Counted from the first letter of the stretch, positions 51,189-60,023 are shown. The stretch is DNA of 64,000 nt from Pseudomonas yangonensis (GCF_009932725.1 NZ_BLJU01000011.1:93947-157946); one strand, 5' to 3'. The notes: a model not told the origin generated them from the letters alone. Numbers and translations are program-made.

Positions 51189-52181
51189 ATGAGTATCGAA
51201 GTCAAAGGCGTCAACAAGCAGTTCGGCCAGTTCAAGGCGCTGAACGAAATCAACCTGAGCATCCAGAGCGGCGAGCTGGTCGCCCTGCTCGGCCCGTCCG
51301 GCTGCGGCAAGACCACCCTGCTGCGCATCATCGCCGGCCTGGAAACCCCGGACAGCGGCAGCATCGGCTTCCATGGCGAGGACGTGTCCGAGCACGACGT
51401 GCGTGATCGCAACGTCGGCTTCGTGTTCCAGCATTACGCGCTGTTCCGCCACATGACGGTGTTCGACAACGTTGCCTTCGGCCTGCGCATGAAGCCCAAG
51501 CGCGAGCGCCCGAGCGAAGAGGTGATCAAGCAGAAGGTGCACGAGCTGCTCAACCTGGTGCAGCTCGACTGGCTCGGCGACCGCTATCCGGAGCAGCTCT
51601 CCGGCGGCCAGCGCCAGCGTATCGCCCTGGCCCGCGCCCTGGCGGTGGAGCCCAAGGTGTTGCTGCTCGACGAACCCTTCGGCGCACTGGATGCGAAGGT
51701 GCGCAAGGAACTGCGCCGCTGGCTGGCGCGCCTGCACGAGGAAGTGCACCTGACCAGCGTGTTCGTGACCCACGACCAGGAAGAAGCCATGGAAGTGGCC
51801 GACCGCATCGTGGTGATGAACAAGGGCGTGATCGAGCAGATCGGCACCCCGGCCGAGGTTTACGAGCATCCGGCCAATGACTTCGTCTACCACTTCCTCG
51901 GTGACGCCAACCGCCTCTACGTCGGCAGCGACCACCACGTGCTGTTCCGCCCGCACGAGGTCGACCTGCGCACCGAGCCGGCCGCCGATCACCAGGCTGG
52001 CGAAGTGCGCGATATCCGCCTGCTCGGCGCCATTACCCGCATCACCCTCAAGGTCGAAGGTCAGGACGAGCTGATCGAGGCCGAGGTGGCCAAGGACCAC
52101 GTCAGCCTGGACAACCTCGCCCGCGGCACCACCCTGTATTTCAAACCCAAGGGCGGCAAGCCGGTGAGCGCCCAGGCCTAA
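51189..52181 (+). CDS. cysA: Sulfate/thiosulfate ABC transporter ATPase CysA
   Basis: 330 residues. Walker [11 protein letters not shown] loop [11 protein letters not shown], signature [15 protein letters not shown], Walker [13 protein letters not shown]-loop [11 protein letters not shown], and a C-terminal TOBE-like regulatory part. The ATG at 51189 has GGAG at suitable spacing; the frame is open further upstream only as antisense or out-of-frame DNA of cysW. It is the only CysA in the window and so may also serve the cysA-less importer at 13-16 kb. Confidence 0.95.
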   Translation: MSIEVKGVNKQFGQFKALNEINLSIQSGELVALLGPSGCGKTTLLRIIAGLETPDSGSIGFHGEDVSEHDVRDRNVGFVFQHYALFRHMTVFDNVAFGLRMKPKRERPSEEVIKQKVHELLNLVQLDWLGDRYPEQLSGGQRQRIALARALAVEPKVLLLDEPFGALDAKVRKELRRWLARLHEEVHLTSVFVTHDQEEAMEVADRIVVMNKGVIEQIGTPAEVYEHPANDFVYHFLGDANRLYVGSDHHVLFRPHEVDLRTEPAADHQAGEVRDIRLLGAITRITLKVEGQDELIEAEVAKDHVSLDNLARGTTLYFKPKGGKPVSAQA

Positions 52182-52193
52182 GGCCACACCCGT

Positions 52194-52298
52194 AGGAGTC
52201 GCGCCCCGCGACGAAAAGCTTCGCCCCGGGGCGGGGCTCCTACGCGGTGATGCATTGGCATCCCTTGGTAGCAGGCGCAAGGTGGGCTTCAGCCCACC
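52194..52298. repeat. Palindromic repeats after cysA
   Basis: A GTAGGAG-type element at 52194-52245 (GTAGGAGTCGCGCCCCGCGA ... inverse GGCTCCTAC) and a perfect stem GGTGGGCT/AGCCCACC at 52281-52298. They lie between cysA and the convergent ArsR gene. Confidence 0.75.
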
Positions 52299-52362
52299 GA
52301 AACTGCGTTCAACCTTTGTTGGGTGGGCTAAAGCAGATCGCCGCCCGGCCTGCCCTACGAAA

Positions 52363-53055
52363 CTACAGAGCCGCGATCGCCATGATCGCCCTGCGCCCCT
52401 GCGGGGAAACCTGCAGCGCACGCGAATCCTTGCTGCGCCGCAGCCAGCCCTCGCCTTCGCACAGGTTCAGCAACGCCGCACCGAGTGCGCCGCCCAGATG
52501 CGGCTTGCGCTCGCTCCAGTCCGGGCAGGCGCACAAACGCTGGCGGCGCTGACGGCCTACCTGCTGCAGATCGATACCCAGCGCCTGCAGCCCCTGCTCG
52601 CCGCTTGCGGTCAGTTTCAGCGCACCGCCCGCCTCGCTCAGCCAGTTGGCGGCGCGCATGCGTGCGAACACCCCGACCGCCAGCTCGCCGGCCAGATGGT
52701 CATAGCAGGTACGCGCCTCGCGCATGGGCTGAGGCGTGCCGCGCGAGGTCGGTATAGCGCGAGCTTGCCGGGGCTGTGCAGCCAGTGCGGCACTGGCCAG
52801 CGCCTCCACCAGTTGCCCGACCTCCGGCCCGGCCAGGCGGTAATAGCGATTGCGCCCATGCCGCTGCTGCGCCAGCAGGCCGCCCTCCACCAGCCTGGCC
52901 AGGTGCGCGCTGGTCGACGAAGGCGACAGCCCCGCCAGCAAGGCCAGCTCGCCGGCCGGCCGCGCACTGCCATCCATCAGTGCCCAGACCATGGCAGCAC
53001 GCCCGGCATCGGCGAGCAGGGCGGCGATCGAACTGAATCCCGGTGCGTATTCCAT
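52363..53055 (-). CDS. ArsR-family transcriptional regulator
   Basis: 230 residues, longer than classic ArsR. The N-terminal winged helix has AGELALLAGLSPSSTSAHLARLVEGGLLAQQ and HGRNRYYRL. The C-terminal half contains several Cys/His positions (TCYDHLAGELAVGVFARM, CACPDWSERKPHLGGALGAAL) that could sense a ligand or metal. It is divergent from the monooxygenase-like/TauE-type pair across 85 bases and probably controls it. Inducer unknown. Confidence 0.88.
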   Translation of the reverse strand: MEYAPGFSSIAALLADAGRAAMVWALMDGSARPAGELALLAGLSPSSTSAHLARLVEGGLLAQQRHGRNRYYRLAGPEVGQLVEALASAALAAQPRQARAIPTSRGTPQPMREARTCYDHLAGELAVGVFARMRAANWLSEAGGALKLTASGEQGLQALGIDLQQVGRQRRQRLCACPDWSERKPHLGGALGAALLNLCEGEGWLRRSKDSRALQVSPQGRRAIMAIAAL

Positions 53056-53140
53056 AGTTCACCTCATGACGAAACATGGTGTGCAGCAAATGTGGATACT
53101 GACAGGCAACTTCAGCCAGAGCCAGCCAGGGAGAAAGCCG

Positions 53141-53500
53141 ATGCTCGCCGTGATCTTCGAAGTCGAGACCAAGCCGGACCAACGACAGGACTATCTCGAC
53201 CTCGCCGCAGAGCTGCGCCCGCTGCTCGCCGAACAGCCGGGTTTCATCTCCATCGAGCGCTTCCAGAGCCTGACCCAGCCGGGGAAGATCCTGTCGTTGT
53301 CGTTCTGGCAGGACGAAGCCTCGGTCCAGGCCTGGCGCCAGCGTGATGAACACCGACGCGCACAGACGGCAGGACGCGAGGAGGTCTTCAGTCACTATCG
53401 GTTGCGCGTGGCCCAGGTGCTGCGCGATTACGACCTGAATGAGCGCGAACAGGCACCGGCCGACAGCCGCGCGATCCACCAACAGGGGGCGGCGCAATGA
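53141..53500 (+). CDS. Antibiotic biosynthesis monooxygenase (ABM) family protein
   Basis: 119 residues, a dimeric alpha/beta barrel: MLAVIFEVETKPDQRQDYLD, then EQPGFISIERFQSLTQPGKI and SLSFWQDEASVQAWRQ. The start at 53141 has a strong AGGGAGAAAG site, and the family N-terminus begins there. Members oxidise quinols or degrade haem-like substrates without added cofactor; the activity here is unknown. Its stop overlaps the next start by 4 bases. Confidence 0.87.
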   Translation: MLAVIFEVETKPDQRQDYLDLAAELRPLLAEQPGFISIERFQSLTQPGKILSLSFWQDEASVQAWRQRDEHRRAQTAGREEVFSHYRLRVAQVLRDYDLNEREQAPADSRAIHQQGAAQ

Positions 53501-54234
53501 CCGACCACCTGCCGCTGATCCTCGTCACCTTTCTGCTCGCCGGCATGGTCAAGGGCGTGGTCGGCCTTGGTCTGCCGACCATCGCCGTCGGTCTGCTCGG
53601 CCTGGTGATGGCGCCACTGCAGGCCGCTGCGCTGCTGATCATCCCGTCGATGGTGACCAACATCTGGCAACTGTGTGACGGCCGCAGCCCGCTGCCGATG
53701 GCACGCCGTCTGTGGCCGATGCTGCTGGGCATCCTCTGCGGCACGTTGCTGGTCGCCGGCCTGCTGCAGAGCCTCGACCTGCCCGGAGCAACCCGCTGGC
53801 TGGGCGCAGCCCTGGTGCTCTACGCACTGCTCGGCCTGGCCAGGGTGCACTTTCGCGTGGAGCGGGCCAAGGAAGCGTGGTTAGGCCCGGTGATCGGCGC
53901 CATCACCGGTGCGATCACCGCGGTAACCGGCGTTTTCGTGATTCCCGCCGTACCCTATCTGCAGGCCATCGGCCTGGAGAAAGACGACCTGGTGCAGGCC
54001 CTGGGGCTGTCGTTCAGCGTCTCCACCCTGGCCCTGGCGGCAGCGCTCGGTCACAGCGGTGAACTGCTGCAACCGGCGGTGCTCGGGCTGTCTGCCCTGG
54101 CCCTGCTGCCTGCCCTGCTGGGTATGGCCGCCGGCCAGTGGCTGCGCAAGCGCATCAGTGCGGAGCGCTTCAAACGCTGGTTCTTCATCGGCCTGTTGCT
54201 GCTCGGCGCCGAGCTGGCGTTACGCGGCCTCTGA
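53497..54234 (+). CDS. TauE/SafE-family (TSUP) membrane transporter
   Basis: 245 residues with about eight membrane spans. Two related halves are visible: LAGMVKGVVGLGLPTIAVGL in the first and GAITGAITAVTGVFVIPAVPYLQAIG in the second. The family exports sulfite, sulfoacetate or other organic anions. It is coupled to the ABM gene by a 4-base overlap and is presumably controlled by the divergent ArsR protein. Substrate unknown; sulfite is plausible given the many sulfur genes in the window. Confidence 0.87.
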   Translation: MTDHLPLILVTFLLAGMVKGVVGLGLPTIAVGLLGLVMAPLQAAALLIIPSMVTNIWQLCDGRSPLPMARRLWPMLLGILCGTLLVAGLLQSLDLPGATRWLGAALVLYALLGLARVHFRVERAKEAWLGPVIGAITGAITAVTGVFVIPAVPYLQAIGLEKDDLVQALGLSFSVSTLALAAALGHSGELLQPAVLGLSALALLPALLGMAAGQWLRKRISAERFKRWFFIGLLLLGAELALRGL

Positions 54235-54244
54235 GCCGACCTCA

Positions 54245-54646
54245 TCAGGCCACGGCAGCCTGCGAGTGCTTGAGGCCGAACCATTGCAGTTCGGCCAGCA
54301 GCCCGACCGCCAAAGCCTGAGCGATGACGAAGGCATGGCCGAACAGGTTCGGCGACACCCATCCCACCACCAGCAACAGCAGGCTGTCGACCACCCAGAC
54401 GACGTTGACTGCAATCACCGCCCAGATCGCCTGACGGCTGATTTCGGCGCGGTTGGCCAGCCACACCAGCATCGCCGCGAAGGGCAGCAACGCGCTGCCG
54501 GCGACCAGCAACAGCAGACGCGGCAGTTCGAGGAAGGCGCCCAGCCAGCCGGCCGCCAGTACCAGCAGCAGGCCGGTGAAACCGCTGAGCAGGCCATCGA
54601 TCAGAAGAGCGTTACGTAGCATCGGGGAAGGTTGCAGTGTGTTCAT
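54245..54646 (-). CDS. Four-span membrane protein of unknown function
   Basis: 133 residues, four predicted membrane spans (around ALLIDGLLSGFTGLLLVLAA, LLLLVAGSALLPFAAMLVWL, AIWAVIAVNVVWVVDSLLLL, AFVIAQALAVGLLAEL). The start at 54646 (MNTLQPSPMLRN) has a good ATGGAGG site. I do not recognise a characterised family. It is divergent from an XRE-type regulator across 122 bases holding a perfect 17-base palindrome, so it is a probable target of that regulator. Confidence 0.78.
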   Translation of the reverse strand: MNTLQPSPMLRNALLIDGLLSGFTGLLLVLAAGWLGAFLELPRLLLLVAGSALLPFAAMLVWLANRAEISRQAIWAVIAVNVVWVVDSLLLLVVGWVSPNLFGHAFVIAQALAVGLLAELQWFGLKHSQAAVA

Positions 54647-54716
54647 GGCGAATCCTCCATAAGGGCACCGGAGTGGTGCCTGGCCTACAGATTTCGCCGA
54701 AACCGGCAGCGCGTCG

Positions 54717-54733
54717 ATTACCTGCCAGGTAAT
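54717..54733. promoter_or_regulatory. Perfect 17-base palindrome between divergent genes
   Basis: ATTACCTGCCAGGTAAT, symmetric about the central C. It lies 71 bases upstream of the four-span membrane protein and 36 bases upstream of the XRE regulator. It is a strong operator candidate for the regulator. Confidence 0.75.
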
Positions 54734-54768
54734 GGCTGACATGACCTGGCTGGACTATCGTGCAGGCC

Positions 54769-55557
54769 ATGAACAGCCAATCCCAGACCGCCGGCGCCCT
54801 GTTGCGCCAGTGGCGCCAGCGGCGCCGCCTGAGCCAGCTCGACCTCGCCTGCGAGGCCGAGATTTCCACGCGTCATCTGAGCTTCGTCGAAACCGGACGC
54901 GCCCAGCCCAGCCGCGACATGCTGCTGCACCTGGCGGAACAGCTGGACATGCCCCTGCGCGAACGCAACCGCCTGCTCGCCGCCGCCGGCTTCGCCCCGC
55001 TGTACAGCCAGCACGACCTGGCCGACCCGGCGCTGGCACCGGCGCGCCAGGCCATCGAGCAATTGCTCAAGGCCCATGAGCCCTATCCGGCCCTGGCCAT
55101 CGACCGCCAGTGGAACCTGCTGGCCGCCAACGCGGCAGCCACCGCCTTCCTCGCCGGCATGCCAGACTTTTTGCTCGGCCCACCGCTCAACGTGATGCGC
55201 CTGTCGCTGCACCCCGAAGGCCTGGCTCCGCGCATCGCCAACCTGGCGCTGTGGCGCGCGCACCTGCTGATGCGCCTGCAGCGCGACGCGGAGATCAGCG
55301 GCGACGAAACCCTGTTCGACCTGCTCGATGAGTTGCGCGGCTACCCGGCGCCGGCCGAAGTCCCTGCGCCACCGAGCGACGCCGTGCTGGTACCGCTGCA
55401 ACTGCACAGCGAACAGGGCGTGCTCAGCCTGATCAGCACCATCACGGTGTTCGGCACACCGAATGACGTGACCCTCGCCGAACTGGCACTGGAGACCTTC
55501 TTCCCCGCCGACGCCTTCACCGCCGAGTACCTGCGCAATCTGATGAAAGGCCCCTGA
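54769..55557 (+). CDS. XRE-family regulator with MmyB-like ligand domain
   Basis: 262 residues. The N-terminal helix-turn-helix has LLRQWRQRRRLSQLDLACEA, then STRHLSFVETGRAQPSRDML. The C-terminal part (about 95-262) fits the MmyB-like PAS-type ligand domain: YPALAIDRQWNLLAANAAAT, and LFDLLDELRGYPAP. The ATG at 54769 is chosen over a GTG three codons upstream. It probably represses itself and the divergent membrane protein through the 17-base palindrome. Confidence 0.87.
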   Translation: MNSQSQTAGALLRQWRQRRRLSQLDLACEAEISTRHLSFVETGRAQPSRDMLLHLAEQLDMPLRERNRLLAAAGFAPLYSQHDLADPALAPARQAIEQLLKAHEPYPALAIDRQWNLLAANAAATAFLAGMPDFLLGPPLNVMRLSLHPEGLAPRIANLALWRAHLLMRLQRDAEISGDETLFDLLDELRGYPAPAEVPAPPSDAVLVPLQLHSEQGVLSLISTITVFGTPNDVTLAELALETFFPADAFTAEYLRNLMKGP

Positions 55558-55687
55558 ACGGTGGCGATTTCCGACGAAATCACTCTTTCGGGTCATGCTC
55601 CGCTACGCTTGGCGCAGTAGTCTTGGCCGTGCGTCGTTGACGCTGCCAATGCATACCTGCTCAAAACAATAACAAGGAGCACCCCGG

Positions 55688-56434
55688 ATGCGCTGTAAAG
55701 CACTGTTGCGTCATGCTTTTCTCTGGTCGCTCGGACTCTTCGTCGGACTTTCGCCCGTGGCCTTCGCCGAAGCCGTCAGCCCGCAAGAACAGATACAGAT
55801 ACACGCCAGCCGCGCCACCGGCAGCCTGATGCTGTTACGTGGTGAAGGTTTCCAGAAGACTCATCAGCAGCGCCTGGAAGCCGATCTGGCCGCTCTGGCC
55901 GGCGCCATGCAGAGCCTGCCGCAGGGCAGCGCCGAACTGGCAAGCGCCCATCAGGCCCTCGTTACCCAATTGCGCAACGGTGTTTCCTATGGCCCCGGTG
56001 ACGAGAACGTGCCCTGGCGCTTTCCCGAAGACCTCAGCCGTGCCCTGCGCGACTTTCTCAGCGCGGCCCGCGCATTGCCCGGCGCCGAGGGGCAAAGCGA
56101 GCTGGCGGCGAAGGTCGAGTACCTCAGCGTGCAGTACCTCAGCCGTTCCTATCTGGGCACCTTCGAGATCGCCCGCGAGCAGCCCGGCACCTACCTCGGC
56201 CAGGACGAACGTCTGCTGTTGCCGGCCATCGACAGCGAGCTACAGGCGCTCAAGGAGCAATCCGATCCGCAGGTGAGCAAGTTGCAGACGCGCTGGAGCT
56301 ATCTGCGCGCCGCGCTGGCCGACATGAACAGCCAGAGCAACACGCTGCAAAGCGTTTCCGGCCGCCCCTTCGCGCCCATCACAGTGGATCGCCATGCGCG
56401 CTCGATGACGACCCAGTGGATGGCGATGTACTAG
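55688..56434 (+). CDS. Secreted protein of unknown function
   Basis: 248 residues with a clear signal peptide (about 1-27, LLRHAFLWSLGLFVGLSPVA then FAEA). The mature protein is mostly helical and contains no cysteine or catalytic motif that I recognise; PQEQIQIHASRATGSLMLLR and YLSRSYLGTFEIAREQPGTY are distinctive. An AACAAGGAGC site precedes the ATG. It stands alone, followed by repeat-rich DNA. Probably periplasmic. Confidence 0.8.
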   Translation: MRCKALLRHAFLWSLGLFVGLSPVAFAEAVSPQEQIQIHASRATGSLMLLRGEGFQKTHQQRLEADLAALAGAMQSLPQGSAELASAHQALVTQLRNGVSYGPGDENVPWRFPEDLSRALRDFLSAARALPGAEGQSELAAKVEYLSVQYLSRSYLGTFEIAREQPGTYLGQDERLLLPAIDSELQALKEQSDPQVSKLQTRWSYLRAALADMNSQSNTLQSVSGRPFAPITVDRHARSMTTQWMAMY

Positions 56435-56440
56435 AAAGGC

Positions 56441-56598
56441 TCGCGGCTAAAGCCCCTCCCACAGTCTCTCGAGCTTGTGGGGGGACTTCAGCCGCGCTCC
56501 GGCGATTTCGTAGGAGCCGCGCCCCGCGGCGAATCGTGCCGACAACGCCAATCGGGCACCACGGCGATGATCGTTTCGCGCCGGGGCGGCGCTCCTAC
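56441..56598. repeat. GTAGGAG-type repeat cluster
   Basis: TCGCGGCTAAAGCCCCTCCC (56441-56460) with a partner GTGGGGGGACTTCAGCCGCG near 56477. A larger element at 56510-56598 starts GTAGGAGCCGCGCCCCGCGG and ends with the inverse GGCGGCGCTCCTAC. It sits between the convergent secreted-protein gene and the Mpo1-like gene. Confidence 0.8.
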
Positions 56599-56611
56599 AG
56601 CTAGGACAGAG

Positions 56612-57136
56612 TCAGGCCAGCGCTTTCTTCTCGCGAATGCAGGTCGGCCCGGCGATTTCCACCACGGCGTGCTCGACTTCCTTGCGCAAGCCGAGCAGAA
56701 AGGCCAGTTCAGCGACCACGAACAGCGGGCCGACTACCAGCCCCATGATGTCGTCGACAAACGCCGGCTTGCGCCCTTCGTAGTAGTGGCCGATGAACTG
56801 GATGATCCAGCCGACCACGAACAGACCGATGCCGGCTGACAGCCACAGCGCGGTGGAGGCGCTCGCCAGGCCGGCTCCAGCCCACAGGCACAGCCCCAGC
56901 AGCAGCGTCATGAGCAAACCGAAGCGGGTATCCAGGCGCAGGTAGAACACGGCAGCGGCCAGGGCAGTAAGGGTGGCAGGCGCCAGCCAGAGGCCGGCGA
57001 GCTCGAAGCCCGGGCGCGACAGCAGCACGGCGACGGCCAGCACGATCATCGGGATACCGATGAAATGGCTGGCGATGTTGCGTCGGTCGCGGTGGTAGGC
57101 GGCATACTGCGCCAGGTGATCGACGAGGGTTTTCAT
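56612..57136 (-). CDS. Mpo1/DUF962-like membrane protein
   Basis: 174 residues. It starts MKTLVDHLAQYAAYHRDRRN and continues IASHFIGIPMIVLAV, with VVGWIIQFIGHYYEGRKPAF near the end. These are the His-rich and membrane features of the DUF962/Mpo1 family, whose yeast member is an iron-dependent 2-hydroxy fatty acid dioxygenase. The conserved HxxGIP and GHxxYE-type histidines are present. A TGAGGA site precedes the ATG. It is divergent from a Crp/Fnr regulator. Function in bacteria is not established. Confidence 0.82.
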   Translation of the reverse strand: MKTLVDHLAQYAAYHRDRRNIASHFIGIPMIVLAVAVLLSRPGFELAGLWLAPATLTALAAAVFYLRLDTRFGLLMTLLLGLCLWAGAGLASASTALWLSAGIGLFVVGWIIQFIGHYYEGRKPAFVDDIMGLVVGPLFVVAELAFLLGLRKEVEHAVVEIAGPTCIREKKALA

Positions 57137-57198
57137 TGTTATCGTCCTCATGTGTGAAACAGGCCAAAGCATGATCACCTCGCCGCGACCCGACGCAC

Positions 57199-57214
57199 TG
57201 TCGGCTAGCCGACA
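57199..57214. promoter_or_regulatory. Perfect 16-base palindrome between Mpo1-like and Crp/Fnr genes
   Basis: TGTCGGCTAGCCGACA, fully symmetric, 62 bases upstream of the Mpo1-like gene and 30 bases upstream of the Crp/Fnr regulator. It is a probable operator of that regulator, since CRP-family sites are short inverted repeats beginning TGT. Confidence 0.7.
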
Positions 57215-57244
57215 ATGGCGCCGCGCAACCTCACAGGAGCCGTA

Positions 57245-57928
57245 ATGCCCGAACCCCGCCGCTACGTCAGCCAGCTGAGCCAGGGCCACTGGTTCGCCGC
57301 ACTGCCCCAGGCGTTGAGTCAGAGCCTGCTGGACATGGCCCAGGTGCAGCGCCTGGACGCCGGCCAGCGGCTGTTTCGCCGTGGCGACAAACCCAGCGGG
57401 CTGTATGCGGTGGTGGAAGGTGCGGTGCGCGTCGGCGCCGTCAGCGAGAACGGCAAGGAGGCGCTGCTGACACTGGTCGAGCCGCCCTACTGGTTCGGCG
57501 AGATTTCCCTGTTCGATGGCCTGCCGCGCACCCACGATGCCTTCGCCGAAAGCCCCAGCACCCTGCTGCTGTTGCCCCAGCACGAATTGCTCGCGCTGCT
57601 CGAGCGCCAGCCGCAGTACTGGCGCGACTTCGCCCTGCTGATGAGCCACAAGCTGCGCCTGGCCTTCATCGCCTTGGAAGACATGAGCCTGCTGCCCGCC
57701 GCGCCACGCCTGGCCCGACGCCTGCTGCTGATCGCCGAGAACTACGGCGAAAGCGAACCACGCCGGGTGCTGCACCTGGCCCAGGAACAGCTGGCGCTGA
57801 TGCTCTCGCTGTCGCGCCAGACCACCAACCAGATCCTCAAGGACCTGCAGGCGCAAGGCGTGGTCCAGCTGACCTACGGCGAAATCGAGATTCTCGACTT
57901 CGAGCGCCTGCGCCAGCTGGCCTCCTGA
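57245..57928 (+). CDS. Crp/Fnr-family transcriptional regulator
   Basis: 227 residues. The N-terminal cyclic-nucleotide-type beta-roll (about 25-140) has LFRRGDKPSGLYAVVEGAVR and WFGEISLFDGLPRTHDAFAE. The C-terminal winged helix has LALMLSLSRQTTNQILKDLQ. There is no N-terminal cysteine cluster, so it is not an FNR oxygen sensor. The ATG at 57245 has a CAGGAG site. It probably acts on its own promoter and the divergent Mpo1-like gene. Confidence 0.88.
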   Translation: MPEPRRYVSQLSQGHWFAALPQALSQSLLDMAQVQRLDAGQRLFRRGDKPSGLYAVVEGAVRVGAVSENGKEALLTLVEPPYWFGEISLFDGLPRTHDAFAESPSTLLLLPQHELLALLERQPQYWRDFALLMSHKLRLAFIALEDMSLLPAAPRLARRLLLIAENYGESEPRRVLHLAQEQLALMLSLSRQTTNQILKDLQAQGVVQLTYGEIEILDFERLRQLAS

Positions 57929-57981
57929 ACTGCTGGCGCCCTGCCACTGTCCAAGGCCTGTATTTTCCCGGTAGTTTCTGC

Positions 57982-59970
57982 ATGTCCGATAGCGCCCGCA
58001 CCCCGTTGCCCGATGTACTCGCCGGCCCGCTGCTGCGGCGCATGGCGCCTGGCCGGCTGGTGCTCTGGCTGGTAGGCAGTCGGGCGCTGGACCTGCAGCT
58101 GTGGCTGCAGGCCGACGGCGAACAGCCGCGCACTCAGAGCCTAGAAGCGCATTGTCAACGCCTGCCGCTGGGCCACCACGCCGTGCTGCACCTGATCGAC
58201 CTGCCGCTGGAGCAGGCGCTGCCGCAGGATGTGCGCATCGCCTATGACCTGCAGATCGTCGAGGACCAAGGCACTCGTGGCATGGCCGACTGGGCGCCGC
58301 ACCTGCTCTACGACGGCGCCGAGCATGCTGATTTCGTCCTGCGCTCACGGGTCGATCAGTTGCTCCACGGCTCCTGCCGCAAGCCGCACCACGCCGCTGC
58401 TGACGGCCTGCTCTGCGCCGACCGCCTTCTGGCCGGGCAGCGCGACGCCGCCCAACGCCCGTCGTTGCTGCTGATGAGTGGCGACCAGGTCTACGTCGAC
58501 GACGTCGCCGGGCCGATGCTGTGCGCCATTCACCAGCTGATCGCCCGCCTCGGTCTGTTCGACGAGTTTCTCGAAGGCGCCGTGGTTGAGGACAGCCAGG
58601 CGCTGTATGGCCATCCGGTCGGCTACTACCAACGCGCCGACCTGCTGCCGGCGGTGAAGAGCAACCAGACCCTGCGCGACAAGTTCTTCGGTGGTGTGGA
58701 AAAGCCGGTGTTCACCAGCAGCAGCGCCGACAACCACCTGGTGACCTTCGCCGAGATGATCGCCATGTATCTGCTGGTCTGGTCGCCGCTGCCCTGGACG
58801 CTGATCAGCGAAGAACAGCCGCCGCTGGACCAGCAACAACAGCAGCGTTATGCCGACGAGCGCCAGCGCATCGACGCCTTCCGCCAGAGTCTCGACCAGG
58901 CCGCGCGTGTGTTCGCCCACCTGCCGACGCTGATGATCTTCGACGACCATGACGTCACCGACGACTGGAACCTGTCCGCGCGCTGGGAGCAGACCGCCTA
59001 CGGCCACCCCTTCTCCAAGCGCATCATCGGCAACGCCCTGCTCGCCTACCTGCTGTGCCAGGGCTGGGGCAACAACCCGGACGTGTTCGAGCAGCCGCTA
59101 AAGACCTTTGCCGAACTGCTGCAACAGCGCCAGAACGGCCACCTCCAGGCCGAGATGCAGGACGGGCTGATCGACCAGCTGCTGCATTTCGAGCAATGGC
59201 ACTACGTGCTGCCGACCACCCCGGCGCTGCTGGTGCTGGATACGCGCACGCGCCGTTGGCGCAGCGAGGGGCACCTGTCGAAACCCTCGGGGCTGATGGA
59301 CTGGGAGGCGCTGTGCGACTTCCAGCAGGCGCTGCTCGACCACCCCAGCTGCATCATCGTCTCGCCGGCACCGATGTTCGGGGTGAAGCTGATCGAGGGC
59401 ATCCAGAAGCTGTTCACCTACGCCGGCCACCCGCTGATGGTCGATGCGGAAAACTGGATGGCCCATCGCGGCGCGGCCAGCGTGATGATGAACATCTTCC
59501 GCCACTCACGTACGCCGGGGGACTTCGTCATCCTCTCCGGCGATGTGCACTACTCCTTCGTCTACCGCGTGAGCATCCGCCACAAGCGCGCCAGCCCGAC
59601 CATCTGGCAGATCACCAGCAGCGGCATCAAGAACGAATTTCCGCACAAATTGCTGGACTGGTTTGACCGCCTCAATCGTTGGCTCTATGCGCCCTGGTCG
59701 CCACTCAACTGGCTGACCAAGCGCCGGCGCATGCGCGTCACCCCGCTGATCCCCGACCGCAGCCGTGCCGGCGAACGCCTCTGGAACGGTGCCGGCCTCG
59801 GCCAGGTGTTCTTCGACGACCAGGGCCGGCCCAAACGCATCATGCAGCTCAATGCCGATGGCTCGGCGCCCGCCACCTTCGTCGCCGAGCGCGAATCAGG
59901 CCAGGCCAAGGCGACGCAAGCCAGCCCCGCGAATAGCGGCGCGGTGAGCGGAGACGAGCACCTGCGCTGA
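57982..59970 (+). CDS. PhoD-like metallophosphatase
   Basis: 662 residues with no signal peptide, so probably cytoplasmic, unlike classical secreted PhoD. The metal-site motifs are LLMSGDQVYVDDVAGP, LMIFDDHDVTDDWNL and FVILSGDVHYSFVY. The C-terminal part ends in polar, low-complexity sequence. It could hydrolyse phosphate mono- or diesters; the substrate is unknown. It lies 53 bases after the Crp/Fnr gene and may be co-transcribed. A strong stem-loop follows it. Confidence 0.85.
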   Translation: MSDSARTPLPDVLAGPLLRRMAPGRLVLWLVGSRALDLQLWLQADGEQPRTQSLEAHCQRLPLGHHAVLHLIDLPLEQALPQDVRIAYDLQIVEDQGTRGMADWAPHLLYDGAEHADFVLRSRVDQLLHGSCRKPHHAAADGLLCADRLLAGQRDAAQRPSLLLMSGDQVYVDDVAGPMLCAIHQLIARLGLFDEFLEGAVVEDSQALYGHPVGYYQRADLLPAVKSNQTLRDKFFGGVEKPVFTSSSADNHLVTFAEMIAMYLLVWSPLPWTLISEEQPPLDQQQQQRYADERQRIDAFRQSLDQAARVFAHLPTLMIFDDHDVTDDWNLSARWEQTAYGHPFSKRIIGNALLAYLLCQGWGNNPDVFEQPLKTFAELLQQRQNGHLQAEMQDGLIDQLLHFEQWHYVLPTTPALLVLDTRTRRWRSEGHLSKPSGLMDWEALCDFQQALLDHPSCIIVSPAPMFGVKLIEGIQKLFTYAGHPLMVDAENWMAHRGAASVMMNIFRHSRTPGDFVILSGDVHYSFVYRVSIRHKRASPTIWQITSSGIKNEFPHKLLDWFDRLNRWLYAPWSPLNWLTKRRRMRVTPLIPDRSRAGERLWNGAGLGQVFFDDQGRPKRIMQLNADGSAPATFVAERESGQAKATQASPANSGAVSGDEHLR

Positions 59971-59997
59971 GCAAGCGAAAGCAATCGCCCATAAAAA

Positions 59998-60023
59998 AAC
60001 CGGAGCCTTTGCAGGCTCCGGTT
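59998..60023. terminator. Bidirectional intrinsic terminator
   Basis: AACCGGAGCC (59998-60007), loop TTTGCA, GGCTCCGGTT (60014-60023): a 10-bp perfect stem. On the minus strand it is followed by TTTTT and so ends the isochorismatase-like gene; on the plus strand it ends the phosphatase gene. Confidence 0.9.

Noticed and set aside
56612..58348. A 578-codon minus-strand frame
   Set aside because: It runs antisense to the Crp/Fnr gene and the phosphatase start. Only the part from 57136 is a recognisable protein (Mpo1-like).
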